Part shown: in pieces, positions 52,267 to 62,467 of the stretch
Layout of the letters: the number at the start of each line of letters is the position of its first letter
Numbering within the stretch: position 1 is the stretch's first letter
Assembly: GCA_947259195.1 (NCBI GenBank)
Contig: CAMYLC010000012.1
Span: 1-64,000, forward strand
Source: Thermoanaerobaculia bacterium
GTDB taxonomy: Bacteria > Acidobacteriota > Thermoanaerobaculia > Multivoradales > JAHEKO01
Reading direction: 5' to 3'
DNA: 64,000 bases
Notes under the pieces: model-generated
The model's database searches: none
Told to the model about the DNA's origin: nothing
What the model saw: the letters and a program-made list of their open reading frames with translations, nothing else
Program-made: the position numbers and the translations under genes

Positions 52267-53784
52267 CTACCGCTCTGACTGAGTGGCAGCAGCTCGGAGA
52301 TCACCCTCTGCCATGCGTTGGTGGCCAGCCTCCGACATCAGCCGCTGTCGAAATCGCAGATGGCGCCGCCGGGACAACTCCACCAGAGGTCTCCAGGCAC
52401 GGTGAGTGAGCCTCTTGTGGATCAGCAAGCTCCACAAACGGTTGCTGCGCTTGTATAGGTAGCTACCAGCCAAGTATGAAGGGATCGTCCGCCAGTCCTC
52501 CGGCCGCCGCTGCCAGATCGACCGATGCGAGAAGAGTTTTCGGTAGCAGGTATCGTAGCCCTGCTGCAGCTGTTCAATACTCATCTGCTTTGGCCGAAAG
52601 ACCACGTGCGCCGTGTCATAGAGGTTCCAGTCCCGATGCAGGAGGCGCCCCTCAGCCTCGAGCCTCGCGAACAGGGGGGTACCCGGGTAGGGCGTTAGGA
52701 TATGGAAGGTAGCGCACTCGAGCCGGTTCTCCTCGATCCAGCTGAGCGTGCCTTCGAACACCTCGGGGCCGTCGCCATCGAAGCCGAAAACAAAGCTGCC
52801 ATTCACCTGGATGCCAGAGTCGTGCAGGATCCGGACTCGTCGGCCATAGTCTCTCGGGCTCGGGGTTCGCTTTCTGGCAGCAGTCAGATTCTCCATCCCC
52901 AGCGACTCGAAGCCGACGAAGACGCCGGTGCAACCGGCCATGGCCATGGCCCGGACCAGGGCCGGATCATCGGTGACGTCGATCGTGATGGCGGCGCTCC
53001 AGATGATCTCGAGCGGCCGAAGGGCCTCACAGAGACGCAGGAGATAGTCCCGCCGCGAACCGAGGTTGTTGTCTAGGAAGACCACATACGGTTCACCGCA
53101 AGCTCCGACCTCCTCGGCGATCTGCTCGACGTCTCTCATTTGATAGGGCATGTGGGTCCCCTCTGTGGCGAGATAGCAGAATTCGCACCGGTTGTGGCAC
53201 CCACGGGTGGCGATGAGGCTGGCAGCGGTCAGGAAGGACTGCCGTGGAATCAGGTCGCGACGCGGAGACGGATCAGACCGGTAAGGCGACTGGTAGCTGC
53301 CCTCATACACTCGCTGCAACTCGCCACGCTCGAGGTCAGTGACTATTCGAGGCCACAGCTGGACCCCTTCTCCAATCGCTACCGCGTCCGCGTGGGCCAG
53401 GGCCTCCTCAGGGCAGCTCTGGACGTGCAGACCTCCAAGTACCACTTTCGCTCCTCGATCTCGGTAGAAACGGGCGAGCTCATAGGCGCGCTGGGCGAAG
53501 GTCAGATGGACCGTGATCCCGACAAGCTCCGGAATTCGATGACAAGGCGGCGGGCCTTGCAACAAGTTCTCGTCCCAATAGGTCACCTGCCAGTGGGAAG
53601 GTGTCGTCGCCGCGATGCTGGTCAGCGCCAGACTGGGGGTCAGAACGTGCTTGCCGAAGCTGCCACAAGGGTCCTTGGCGTAAAAGGGGTTGATCAGGAG
53701 AGCCGTTCGTCGATGTACCGGTCCATCTACCCCGAGTTCCAGTGGCGGTGCCTGGCGCATCTCTTTCGGTAGGTATCTGTTCAT
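52267..53784 (-). CDS. B12-binding radical SAM protein
   Basis: 505 residues, ATG 53784. N-terminal cobalamin-binding-like domain (1-160: LINPFYAKDPCGSFGKHVLT, VVLGGLHVQSCPEEALAHAD) of the BchE/HpnR class, without the DxHxxG motif. Radical SAM core from 185: RGCHNRCEFCYLA carries CxxxCxxC for the 4Fe-4S cluster, then VFLDNNLGSRRDYLLRL and GFESLGMENLTAARKR. C-terminal helical part. Such enzymes methylate or rearrange unactivated carbons in lipids or antibiotics; no pathway partners lie nearby, so the substrate is unknown. Confidence 0.88.
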   Translation of the reverse strand: MNRYLPKEMRQAPPLELGVDGPVHRRTALLINPFYAKDPCGSFGKHVLTPSLALTSIAATTPSHWQVTYWDENLLQGPPPCHRIPELVGITVHLTFAQRAYELARFYRDRGAKVVLGGLHVQSCPEEALAHADAVAIGEGVQLWPRIVTDLERGELQRVYEGSYQSPYRSDPSPRRDLIPRQSFLTAASLIATRGCHNRCEFCYLATEGTHMPYQMRDVEQIAEEVGACGEPYVVFLDNNLGSRRDYLLRLCEALRPLEIIWSAAITIDVTDDPALVRAMAMAGCTGVFVGFESLGMENLTAARKRTPSPRDYGRRVRILHDSGIQVNGSFVFGFDGDGPEVFEGTLSWIEENRLECATFHILTPYPGTPLFARLEAEGRLLHRDWNLYDTAHVVFRPKQMSIEQLQQGYDTCYRKLFSHRSIWQRRPEDWRTIPSYLAGSYLYKRSNRLWSLLIHKRLTHRAWRPLVELSRRRHLRFRQRLMSEAGHQRMAEGDLRAAATQSER

Positions 53785-53794
53785 CGTGCGCCGT

Positions 53795-53823
53795 ATACTC
53801 TACAACATAAAGTAGTTTGTCAA
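53795..53823 (-). promoter_or_regulatory. Promoter-like elements of the radical SAM gene
   Basis: On the minus strand TTGACA (53823-53818), 17-base spacer, then GAGTAT (53800-53795). The -35 is perfect, the -10 weak. The ATG lies ten bases further at 53784 with no Shine-Dalgarno, so the transcript would have almost no leader. This AT-rich patch contrasts with its surroundings. Confidence 0.4.
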
Positions 53824-53889
53824 GTGAAACTTCTCCCTCATCAAGCGTCCATTTCGCTACGCGAGCGTTCGCCTGTCGAGCTACCCGAG

Positions 53890-54045
53890 GGGACCTCTGG
53901 CACCGGCAATACAGTGGGCAATGAGCAGTGAGAGAGGGGGTCCCACTGCCTCATAGATCAGCCGAAGGCACGCCGGCTGCTTCAACCTCAAGCCCTCAAA
54001 GGCCGGCCGGAGGTACGACGGGCGGTTCAACCCCCAGGGGTGGGC
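53890..54045. repeat. Dispersed repeat copy R9
   Basis: CCCACTGCCTCATAGATCAG and CCGAAGGCACGCCGGCTG (53940-53980) match the reverse complement of 291-345. TTCAACCTCAAGCCCTCAA and GGTTCAACCCCCAGGGGTGG resemble the gaps at 36229 and 59532 in inverse sense. No gene between 53785 and 54049. Confidence 0.6.
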
Positions 54046-54049
54046 GGGG

Positions 54050-56434
54050 CTACCCGTCGGCTTCCATGCGCTCGACGAGCGCCTGGTAGCGGGCTTCCTC
54101 GCGGAGGTTGTCGAGATCGCTGTCCTGCCGCATCCACTCGGGGTCGGCCAATCCGGCCTCGTAGGATCGCTCGAGAGCTTCGAGCGCCGGCTTGATCTCG
54201 CCAGCCAACGAGTAGAAGCAGGCGATGTTGTAGAGCACCAGGGCGTCGTCGGTGTCGACTTCCAACACCCGGGCGGCCCATTCCAGGCTACGCTCATGCT
54301 CACCGAGGGTAGCCAGCGCATTGGCTCCGTAGAGCAGCGACTGGACATCGTCTGGATCGAGCTCCAGTAGCCGCTCGGCGAGCGCCAGCCGCCTTTGGCT
54401 GGCTTCGATGACCTCGTCCTCGCGCCCGAGACTTCTGTAGATCTGCGGCAAGAGCTGTAGACCCCTGATGTCATCTGGGGCTACCTCGCTGGCCTTCTCG
54501 AGCAGCTCGGCGGCCTGCTTGAGCTCTCCCTGCGCAAAGGCAACTGTGCCGTAGTAGTAATGGGCCTCGAACAGCTTGGGATTGAGACTGATGGCCTTCT
54601 CGAACTCGCTCTGCGCTTCGTCGTACTTTCGTTGCTGACCAAGAGCGTAGCCTCTGGCGGCATGAGCTTCCGCCAGATTGGGATCCAACTCGACCGCTTT
54701 CAAGCTGGCTCGGTCCGCCTGCTCCAGATTCTCTTCGGTACTCTCGTAATTGCGCCAGAACTCGGTGTAGGTGTCGGCGAGGCCGGCGTAGGCAGGCGCG
54801 TACCCAGCATCCACTTCGATGGCCTTGGTGAACATGCGTCGCGCCGAGTCGAAGTCTTCTCGGGTTCGGCGTCGAAAGTAACCCCGCCCCCGCAAATAGA
54901 AGTCATACCCGCGTATGTCGGCGCTTCGCCCGGCCTTCATCAGTTGCTCGTCACCAGGAGCCAAGGTGAGCTGTAACGCATCGACGATGTTGCGAGCGAT
55001 CTCGTCCTGAATGACGAAGACGTCCTCGAGCTCCCTGTCGTAGGTTTCGGACCAGAGATTGAACCCGTCCTCCACCTTGATGAGCTGGGCGCTGATCCGC
55101 AGCTGATTGCCGGCCTTGCGGACGCTGCCCTCGAGCACATTATCGACTCCGAGCCGCTCCCCGGTCTCCTGCACGCCGAGATTGCTGCCTTTCAGAGCAA
55201 ACACCGAGCTGCGTGCCGGAATGCGCAGACCATCGACCTTGGCCAGGGCGCCGATCAGCTCTTCGGTGAGACCATCGGTGAAGTACTCGTTATCTGGATC
55301 GGCACTCAGGTTCTTGAACGGCAGCACCGCCACCGAGGGTACCTCCGACGGGGTTGCCACCTGCACCGCCTGGCTGGCCGTCTCTGAGTCGGCATCCGAC
55401 GCTGCTTCGTCGGTTCCACCGCCACGCCCCACCCACCATCCGATTGCCAGAATCAGCAGCGCCGCGGCGGCGAGCGCGATCCACAGTCCCGGGCCCGACT
55501 TTTTCTTGGGCTCACCCGTAAGGGGCGTGACCGCGGATGCGCCACTGCCCGTTGTAACCGTTCCGGAGTCCACCTCGCGGCGCAAGCTGCGGAGCTCGTT
55601 GCGCACATCTTTGGCGGACTGATAGCGAGCTTCCGGGTCCTTTTCCAGGCAGTGCTCGATGATCCTGCCCAGGTGCCGGGGCAAGCCCGGATTGATCTCC
55701 GTCACCGCGCTGGGAGAATCGCGCAGGATGGCCGAGACCAGGCCAGCAGACGAGTCGCTATCGAAGGGCCGACGTCCGGTAGCCAGTTCGTACAGCAAGA
55801 TCCCAAGCGAGAAGATATCGGTACGGTGGTCCATGGCCCGACCCTCGACCTGCTCTGGCGACATGTACGGGGCTGTGCCCATTACCATGCCCTCTCCGGT
55901 CAGCGTGGCGATGCGGGTCGGAATCTGGGTCAAGCCCCCTTCGGCATCCTCTACTGCGTCGTCCTGAGTCAGTTTGGCCAGTCCGAAGTCCAGGACCTTC
56001 ACGCGGCCTTCCCTGTTGACCATGATATTGGCGGGCTTGAGGTCCCGGTGGACGATGCCTCGCTCATGTGCCGTCGACAGAGCGTCCGCTAGAGGTATGG
56101 CGATGTCGAAGACCCGGGACAGCGGCATACCCGTGGGCGGCAGCATGTGGTCGAGGCTCTCGCCCTCGACATGCTCCATGGTGAGGAACTGAGTACCGTC
56201 GCTCTCTTCGATGCTGTAGATGGTGACAATGTTGGGGTGATTCAGCGCCGCCACGGCCTTCGCTTCCCGGCGAAACCGCTCCAGGCGCTCCGGGTCTCCG
56301 GCCATCTCGGTAGGTAGCATTTTGAGCGCCACCTTGCGACCGAGCTCGGTGTCCTCAGCCAGGTAGACCTCTCCCATGCCTCCTTCACCGAGCTTGTCCA
56401 CAATCTTGTAGCGCGCGAGGGTCTCCCCGATCAT
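54050..56434 (-). CDS. Eukaryote-like Ser/Thr kinase with TolB-like domain and TPR repeats
   Basis: 794 residues from ATG 56434, GGAGG eight bases upstream; the frame opens earlier but those residues do not fit. Kinase 1-275: GEGGMGEVYLAEDTELGRKV, HRDLKPANIMV near 128, VLDFGLAK, GTAPYMSPEQVEG. Membrane helix GLWIALAAAALLILAIGWWV near 325. Then the VAVLPFKNLSADPDNEYFTD domain (adenylate-cyclase-associated TolB/FlgO-like), near 380-490, and TPRs to the end (AYAPAYAGLADTYTEFW; AHAARGYALGQQRKYDEAQ). Diverges from an S9 peptidase. Confidence 0.93.
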   Translation of the reverse strand: MIGETLARYKIVDKLGEGGMGEVYLAEDTELGRKVALKMLPTEMAGDPERLERFRREAKAVAALNHPNIVTIYSIEESDGTQFLTMEHVEGESLDHMLPPTGMPLSRVFDIAIPLADALSTAHERGIVHRDLKPANIMVNREGRVKVLDFGLAKLTQDDAVEDAEGGLTQIPTRIATLTGEGMVMGTAPYMSPEQVEGRAMDHRTDIFSLGILLYELATGRRPFDSDSSAGLVSAILRDSPSAVTEINPGLPRHLGRIIEHCLEKDPEARYQSAKDVRNELRSLRREVDSGTVTTGSGASAVTPLTGEPKKKSGPGLWIALAAAALLILAIGWWVGRGGGTDEAASDADSETASQAVQVATPSEVPSVAVLPFKNLSADPDNEYFTDGLTEELIGALAKVDGLRIPARSSVFALKGSNLGVQETGERLGVDNVLEGSVRKAGNQLRISAQLIKVEDGFNLWSETYDRELEDVFVIQDEIARNIVDALQLTLAPGDEQLMKAGRSADIRGYDFYLRGRGYFRRRTREDFDSARRMFTKAIEVDAGYAPAYAGLADTYTEFWRNYESTEENLEQADRASLKAVELDPNLAEAHAARGYALGQQRKYDEAQSEFEKAISLNPKLFEAHYYYGTVAFAQGELKQAAELLEKASEVAPDDIRGLQLLPQIYRSLGREDEVIEASQRRLALAERLLELDPDDVQSLLYGANALATLGEHERSLEWAARVLEVDTDDALVLYNIACFYSLAGEIKPALEALERSYEAGLADPEWMRQDSDLDNLREEARYQALVERMEADG

Positions 56435-56587
56435 ACCCGTGACCTCCAGCCGCGATTCGCGACTTGATCGATATTTGACGTCAATACAGCGAAGCTCATT
56501 GTAGCCGATCGCCATGAGCCCTCGGATATAGTTCCTGGCGTCGGGGTCCGAGATCCCATTCTTGCTCGTCCGGAGGGTCCTACATCC

Positions 56588-59515
56588 ATGTCTTCCTTCA
56601 AAATCCTGTGTCTTCCGGCAGCCCTACTGCTCCTCGTTCAGCCGATGGGAGCCGCTGCTTCGTTCGCTGGAACCAAGCCCCTCACCTGGGTCGATCTGAT
56701 GCAGTTTCGCCAGATCGAGGACCCGGTACTGTCGAAACAGGGCAACTGGATCGCGTATTCACTGCAGCCGGATCGAGGCGACGGTAAAGTCGAAGTCCGA
56801 GGTACGGGTGACGGTCCTGTCTACTCAATCGAGCTCGGCTCCGCCCCCGTCATCTCTGGTGATGAGCGATGGGTGGCGGCGAAGATCCAGCCGACCCTCG
56901 AGGAGCAGCTGGAGGCAGAGGACGAGAAGAACGGCGACGATGGGCCAAAGACGGGCCTGGCCCTGCTCGATCTGAGCAGCGGCAGCGAAGAGCGGATCGA
57001 AAGAGTCGAGAGCTTCCTCTTCTCCGAAAATGGTCGCTTCCTGGCCTACAAGTTCTTCGAGGAGGAGGAAGACGAAGGCGAGGAGACCGAGGAGACCACC
57101 ACGACCGGGGAGCAGGCGGTCGAGGCGGAGCCGAAGGCAGAATCCGAGCCCAGCGCACAAGCCGAAGACGAGGACGAGGAGGACAAGAAAGAGCCCGGTA
57201 CAACGGTCCGCCTGCGGAATCTTGCCAGTGGCCAGGAGTCGGACCTGCGCTACGTCACCGAGTACTCGTTCGACGAGCCCTCCACGGTATTTGCTTTCGC
57301 AGTTTCTGCACCCTCCGACGAAGAGCACGAAGGCCTGACCGACGGCGTCTACATTCGCCATCTTGATCGGCCAGGGGGCTCCGAGGAGGTCCTAGCTCAC
57401 CAGGACAGGGGGCGCTACGCCCACCTGACCTGGGTGAGGGACCGGAGTCAGTTGGCCTTCGTGGAAGCGCCTCTCGACGACGAGGCCGAGCCCGGCGACG
57501 GAGCGCTCTGGATCTGGGACGACAGCGGGCCGCGAACCGTGGCCTCCAAGCAGGACGCTCCCGACGGCTGGACCCTGCCCGCCGTTCAGGAGCTCGCCTG
57601 GAGCCGTGACGGCCAGCGCCTCTTTTTCGGCTTCAAGCCTGTCGATCCCGACGAGAAGAAAGTCACGGATGAGGCGGATGAGGCCGACGGCCAGGACGAA
57701 GAGGAAGAGGCGACCTTCGACCCCTATGACGTCGAAGGCATCGTCGATGACAGAGGCGTCGATGTCTGGCATTGGAACGATCCGCTGATCATCCCCAACC
57801 AGAAGGAGCAGTGGGACGAAGAGAAGGATCGTTCCTACAAAGCCGTCTACCATCTGGATGACCGCTCGATCGTGCCCCTCGCCGACCTCGAGATGCGTCA
57901 CGTCGAAGTCACCGACAACCCGCGGGTCGCGCTCGCTGGGGCTGATACCCCCTATCTCAAGGAGCGAACCTGGAACGGCACCTTCGCCGACATCTACACC
58001 GTGAGCCTCACGAATGGTGAACGCACGTTGGTCGCCAAGCACCTGGAAGAAGACTGGAAGCCGAACTGGACTCTGTCGCCGGGCGGTGGCTTCGTTCTCT
58101 ACTACCAGGATGGGGACTATCACCTCTTCGACGTGGCGTCGGGGGAGCGGCGCAATGTCACGGCAGACCTCGGCGCTCCTTTCGCCGACGAGGATCACGA
58201 CTATCCCAGTGCCCCGCCAGGATACGGCTTCAGCGAATGGCTGGCCGACGACAGCGCGATCTTCGTCTACGACAAGTACGACATCTGGCAGGTGCCCACT
58301 GATGGCAGCGAGCCCTTCAATTTGACCGAGGGATCGGGGCGCCAGCAGGAGCTGACGCTGAGAGTCGTCGACATGGACCCCGAGGAGGATTCCATCGAGC
58401 CGGGTTCCCATTTGCTGGTCGAGGGCTATCACCAGAAGCACAAACACGACGCCCTCTACACCGCCCAGCCCGGTCGAGGAGGTACGACCAAGCTCCTCGG
58501 AACCGGCAAGCACCTCGTGGAGTTCCTCGCCAAGGCCGAGGATGCCAACCGAATCCTCTTCACCCGGGAGCGCTACGACGAGTTTCCGGATCTCTGGACT
58601 ACGGTCCCAGACCTATCGGTTGGGAGCTTGGGTGAGCCCCGGAAGCTGAGCGATGCCAACCCTCAGGTCGCCGACTTCGCCTGGGGTGAGAGCGAACTGG
58701 TGGAATGGACGAGCCTCGACGGGATCCCCTTGCAGGGTGTTCTGATCAAGCCGGGGAACTACGATCCGGATAGGCGCTATCCGGTCCTGATCTACTACTA
58801 CCGGTTCTTCTCGCAGCGCCTCAACGAGTTCAACGAGCCGGTCATCAACCACCGACCGAGCTTCCCGATGTATGCCTCCAACGGCTATGCCGTCTTTCTG
58901 CCGGACATCCGCTTCGATATCGGCCAGCCGGGCTTTGCCGCTACCAAGTGCCTGCTCCCCGGAGTTCAGAAACTCATCGACATAGGAGTAGCCGACCCTG
59001 ATGCCATCGGTCTGCACGGCCATTCCTGGAGTGGCTACCAGACGGCGTTCGTCGTCACGCAGACCGACATCTTCAAAGCTGCCGCAGCCGGAGCGCCCGT
59101 TGCCAATATGACGAGCGCCTACAGTGGGATCCGCTGGGGCTCAGGGCTGGCCCGACAATTTCAATACGAGAAGTCTCAGAGCCGGATCGGGGCCAGCCTC
59201 TGGGAGTCACCACACCTCTACATCGAGAACTCACCCGTCTTCTATGCCGACCGGATCGACACACCTCTGCTGATCCAGTTCGGGGACGAAGACGAGGCAG
59301 TGCCCTGGTACCAGGGGATCGAGCTCTATCTGGCCTGCCGACGATTGGACAAGAACTGCATCTTTCTCCAGTACCGAGACGAACCCCACCACCTGAAGAA
59401 GTACCCGAACAAGGTGGATTACTCGATCAAGATGATGCAGTTTTTCGATCACCACCTGAAAGGCGAGCCGGCCCCTGCCTGGATGACCGAGGGCGTGCCG
59501 TATAGGGGCGAGTAA
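56588..59515 (+). CDS. Prolyl-oligopeptidase-family (S9) secreted peptidase
   Basis: 975 residues, signal peptide (LPAALLLLVQPMGAAASFAG). Residues 25-700 are a beta-propeller with long acidic inserts (EEEDEGEETEETTTTGE near 160, DEADEADGQDEEEEATFD near 360). Alpha/beta-hydrolase end: catalytic Ser in GLHGHSWSGYQTAF near 815, Asp in QFGDEDEAVPWYQG near 899, His in DEPHHLKKYPNK near 932. Cleaves short peptides outside the cytoplasm. An acidic insert also occurs in the tricorn protease here. Its start is 153 bases from the divergent kinase gene. Confidence 0.92.
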   Translation: MSSFKILCLPAALLLLVQPMGAAASFAGTKPLTWVDLMQFRQIEDPVLSKQGNWIAYSLQPDRGDGKVEVRGTGDGPVYSIELGSAPVISGDERWVAAKIQPTLEEQLEAEDEKNGDDGPKTGLALLDLSSGSEERIERVESFLFSENGRFLAYKFFEEEEDEGEETEETTTTGEQAVEAEPKAESEPSAQAEDEDEEDKKEPGTTVRLRNLASGQESDLRYVTEYSFDEPSTVFAFAVSAPSDEEHEGLTDGVYIRHLDRPGGSEEVLAHQDRGRYAHLTWVRDRSQLAFVEAPLDDEAEPGDGALWIWDDSGPRTVASKQDAPDGWTLPAVQELAWSRDGQRLFFGFKPVDPDEKKVTDEADEADGQDEEEEATFDPYDVEGIVDDRGVDVWHWNDPLIIPNQKEQWDEEKDRSYKAVYHLDDRSIVPLADLEMRHVEVTDNPRVALAGADTPYLKERTWNGTFADIYTVSLTNGERTLVAKHLEEDWKPNWTLSPGGGFVLYYQDGDYHLFDVASGERRNVTADLGAPFADEDHDYPSAPPGYGFSEWLADDSAIFVYDKYDIWQVPTDGSEPFNLTEGSGRQQELTLRVVDMDPEEDSIEPGSHLLVEGYHQKHKHDALYTAQPGRGGTTKLLGTGKHLVEFLAKAEDANRILFTRERYDEFPDLWTTVPDLSVGSLGEPRKLSDANPQVADFAWGESELVEWTSLDGIPLQGVLIKPGNYDPDRRYPVLIYYYRFFSQRLNEFNEPVINHRPSFPMYASNGYAVFLPDIRFDIGQPGFAATKCLLPGVQKLIDIGVADPDAIGLHGHSWSGYQTAFVVTQTDIFKAAAAGAPVANMTSAYSGIRWGSGLARQFQYEKSQSRIGASLWESPHLYIENSPVFYADRIDTPLLIQFGDEDEAVPWYQGIELYLACRRLDKNCIFLQYRDEPHHLKKYPNKVDYSIKMMQFFDHHLKGEPAPAWMTEGVPYRGE

Positions 59516-59529
59516 CAGAGCTACCCGCC

Positions 59530-59985
59530 CCAGGGGTTGAGGCGGCCGGCTACCCCCAGCCCCCATCCGTCCTGGGTCCTGGGCCAATAGGACTGATCGT
59601 GTGAGGGTCCGCCGTGGGGCCCCCAGGGGGCTATCCTCCCTTCCGCTGCAAGGACCCCCATGGAGGTCCCCACGTCGAACCCTGAACCACCTGGGAGATC
59701 TTTGAACGCGGCCAGACACCGTCGCCGAGCTCAAGAATCGCTCGAGGGCAGGGTGGGGGGCCTAATTGCCTCACTGCCCCAAGGCCTCACTGCCTTCAAG
59801 GGTGCCAGAGGTTCGTTCGGGTGGCTCGACTGTGGGGTGCCACCTCGAGCGCAGCGACAGGGCCATCGCAGAGCACAAGAGACTCGGCGCGATGACGTGA
59901 CAAGGTGGCGGCCCGCCCGTCGCAGTTCGAGTAGCCGACGCCGTCCCCCTGCGGACCACCCGGACGGACCTCACATCGAAACCGC
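59530..59985. repeat. Dispersed repeat copy R7
   Basis: GGGTTGAGGCGGCCGGC near 59535; CCTGGGTCCTGGGCCAATAG at 59569; module 2 at 59603-59690 with arm GAGGGTCCGCCGTGGGGCCC, loop CTATCCTCCCTTCCGCTGCA and arm GAGGTCCCCACGTCGAACCC; C-rich tract CCTCACTGCCTTCAAGGGTG to 59815; module 1 pieces at 59812-59835 and inverted at 59938-59975. No gene in 59516-60080. Confidence 0.75.
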
Positions 59986-60008
59986 TCCCGTGAAACTGGA
60001 AGAAGAAA

Positions 60009-60030
60009 CGGCCGGCATCGCTGCCGGCCG
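60009..60030 (-). terminator. Rho-independent terminator of the M3 peptidase gene
   Basis: CGGCCGGCA, loop, TGCCGGCCG: a perfect 9-bp GC-rich stem with a 4-base loop. Read on the minus strand it is followed by TTTCTTCTTCC. It lies 51 bases after the peptidase stop codon at 60081. Confidence 0.8.
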
Positions 60031-60080
60031 CTCCAGTTCCTCAGGCCCTTAGGCCCCTATGCCCCTACACCCCTAAGCCC

Positions 60081-62207
60081 TTACTTTCCGCCGAGGCCAC
60101 GCCTCTCGATCAGCGGCTCGACGCTGGGCTCGGAACCGCGGAAGCGGACGTACATCTCCATCGGGTTGTCCGAGCCACCCGGTTCCAGGATGTTCTCCCG
60201 GTAGGACTTTGCCACTTCCTGGTTGAACAGCCCCTTTTCCTCGAACAGCTCGAAAGCGTCCGCATCCAGGACCTCGGCCCAGACATAGCCGTAGTATCCG
60301 GCGGCGTAGGCGCCAGCAAAGATGTGACTGAAGTAGGGCGACCGGTACCTGAATACAACCTCGGGGATCATGCCGAGCCGCTCTTCGACCGCCGCCTCGA
60401 AGTCCATGGGGTCCTTCTCGACCGGCTCATCCAGAGTGTGCCAGTCCATGTCCAATAACGACGCCGAAACATATTCGGTCGTCTCGAAACCCTGGTTGAA
60501 TTGTCTCGATTGCTGGAGCTTTTCGATCAACTCCGCCGGCATGGGCTCACCCGTTTCGTAGTGGCGAGCGTAGGTCGGCAGCACCTCCGGCGCCAGCGCC
60601 CAGTTCTCCATCATCTGTGATGGGAGCTCGACGAAATCCCGGGGCACGTTGGTCCCACTGAGGCTCGCATACGAGCCGTTGGCAACCATGCCGTGGAGAG
60701 CGTGACCGAACTCGTGGAACAGGGTCTTGGCTTCGTCGAGGCTGAGAAGAGCTGGTTGGCCCGCAGACGGCTTCGAGAAGTTGCAGACATTGACGATGAT
60801 CGGCCTGACGTCCTCGCCGTCTTCCTTCCGCTGCTCGCGGAAGGTGTTCATCCAGGCTCCTCCCTGCTTGCTCTCGCGGGCAAAGTAGTCGACGTAATAG
60901 AGGGCGAGAGTCGAGCCGTCGGCGTCCTTGACCTCGTAGGCCTGAACATCCGGGTGGTAGACAGGCACGTCCGATCTCGGCTCGAAGCTGATTCCAAAGA
61001 GCTGGTTCGCGACGTCGAAGGCCGCCTGTCGGACGTTGTCGAGCACGAAATAGGGCTTGATCTGCTCCGAATCGAAGGCGTACTGATCGGCCCGAACCTT
61101 CTCGGAGTAATACCACCAGTCCCAGGGCTCTACAGGGAAGTCACCGCCTTCCTTGTCGATCATGGCCTGAAGATCAGCCCGCTCGGCTTTGGCTCGCGCC
61201 AGCGCCGGAACCCAGAGGCGATCGAGCAGCCCGTAGACGTTGTCCGCAGTCTCGGCCATGTTCTCCTCGAGAACGTAGGCCGCGAAGGTCTCGTAGCCCA
61301 GGAGGTTGGCCCGCTCGGCCCTGAGAGCGGCGATCCTGGAGGCAAGGGCCTTATTGTCGTACGCGTTGTCATTGTTACCGAGGTTCATGTAAGCCGTGTA
61401 GAGCTCCTGCCGCAGGTCCCGTCGCTCCGCAGACTCCAGGAACGGCGTCCAGCTGGTGCGTTGCAGTGTGAAAGCCCACTTACCCTCTTCGCCCTGGGCA
61501 GTCGCTGTCGAAGCGGCCGAATCGACCACGGATTGAGGAAGCCCTGCCAGATCCGCCTCGTCCTCGATGAGCAGCGCTATCGAGTTCATCTCCTTGATAA
61601 GGTTCTCATCGAACTGGGTCGTCAACAGCGACAGCTCCTCGTTGATCTCCCGGAAACGGACTGCCGCAACATCTTCGAGATTGGCACCTCCGCGAACAAA
61701 CGCCTTGTACGTCTCGTCCAGGAGTTTCGCCTGTTCGGTAGTGAGCTCCAGGGTCTCGCTCTGGTCGTAGACCGCCTTCACCTGGGTGAAGAGTGGCTTG
61801 TTGAGATAGATGTCGTCCCGATGCTTGGCCAACTTGGGGCTGACCTCCTTGGCGATGGCCTGCATCTGGTCATTCGTCGTAGAGCTGCTCAGGTTGAAGA
61901 AGACGCCCGCGGTTCTCTTGAGCGTCTTGCCCGAACGCTCCAGGGCTTCCACGGTGTCTTCGAAGGTGGCTGGATCGGAGCTCTCCGCGATGGCGAGTAC
62001 CTCGGCCATGTGCTCTTCCATGCCCTGCTCGAAGGCGGGAAGATAGTGGGCCACTCCGATCGCTTCGAAAGGTGGTGCTCCGAGCGGTGTATCGAATTCT
62101 GTGAGAAATGGGTTTTCGCCTGTTTCCACGGTCTCCTCCGTCGATTGCTTGACGCAGGCCCCAAGAAGTAGCGCGATCGCCAATACGGGCAAGAGTACTC
62201 TGGTCAT
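60081..62207 (-). CDS. M3-family peptidyl-dipeptidase, lipoprotein
   Basis: 708 residues from ATG 62207 with GGAGG ten bases upstream; the earlier opening is rejected because the lipoprotein signal LPVLAIALLLGACVKQ starts here. The zinc site HEFGHALHGMVA lies near 504, with the ligand glutamate region after it; FVELPSQMMENWA is an M3 hallmark, and RYRSPYFSHIFAGAYAAGYY follows near the C-terminus. Dcp-like enzymes release dipeptides from C-termini of short peptides. The lipobox places it at a membrane facing the periplasm. Its stop codon lies at the end of a C-rich tract. Confidence 0.93.
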   Translation of the reverse strand: MTRVLLPVLAIALLLGACVKQSTEETVETGENPFLTEFDTPLGAPPFEAIGVAHYLPAFEQGMEEHMAEVLAIAESSDPATFEDTVEALERSGKTLKRTAGVFFNLSSSTTNDQMQAIAKEVSPKLAKHRDDIYLNKPLFTQVKAVYDQSETLELTTEQAKLLDETYKAFVRGGANLEDVAAVRFREINEELSLLTTQFDENLIKEMNSIALLIEDEADLAGLPQSVVDSAASTATAQGEEGKWAFTLQRTSWTPFLESAERRDLRQELYTAYMNLGNNDNAYDNKALASRIAALRAERANLLGYETFAAYVLEENMAETADNVYGLLDRLWVPALARAKAERADLQAMIDKEGGDFPVEPWDWWYYSEKVRADQYAFDSEQIKPYFVLDNVRQAAFDVANQLFGISFEPRSDVPVYHPDVQAYEVKDADGSTLALYYVDYFARESKQGGAWMNTFREQRKEDGEDVRPIIVNVCNFSKPSAGQPALLSLDEAKTLFHEFGHALHGMVANGSYASLSGTNVPRDFVELPSQMMENWALAPEVLPTYARHYETGEPMPAELIEKLQQSRQFNQGFETTEYVSASLLDMDWHTLDEPVEKDPMDFEAAVEERLGMIPEVVFRYRSPYFSHIFAGAYAAGYYGYVWAEVLDADAFELFEEKGLFNQEVAKSYRENILEPGGSDNPMEMYVRFRGSEPSVEPLIERRGLGGK

Positions 62208-62467
62208 GCTTGTCGACCTCCAGTCCTTGTACAGTTGCAAGAGTCGCTCGAGAGGGACGTCGATGCCCAAGAATCCTCATCGGCAAGAGGCCCTCGATTG
62301 GCGACCTCCTTTCCTAACACACTCGTCGTCCTGGCGCTTGACCTTGACGGGTGAGGCACGTCCCACCCCAAAGGGTGGTAGGGCTTGCTGACACAGACTC
62401 ACATAGCCTCCCCGCTATGCGGACTGGACTTGCCATGCCGACCTGTACGACCCTGTAGACTAGTCAA

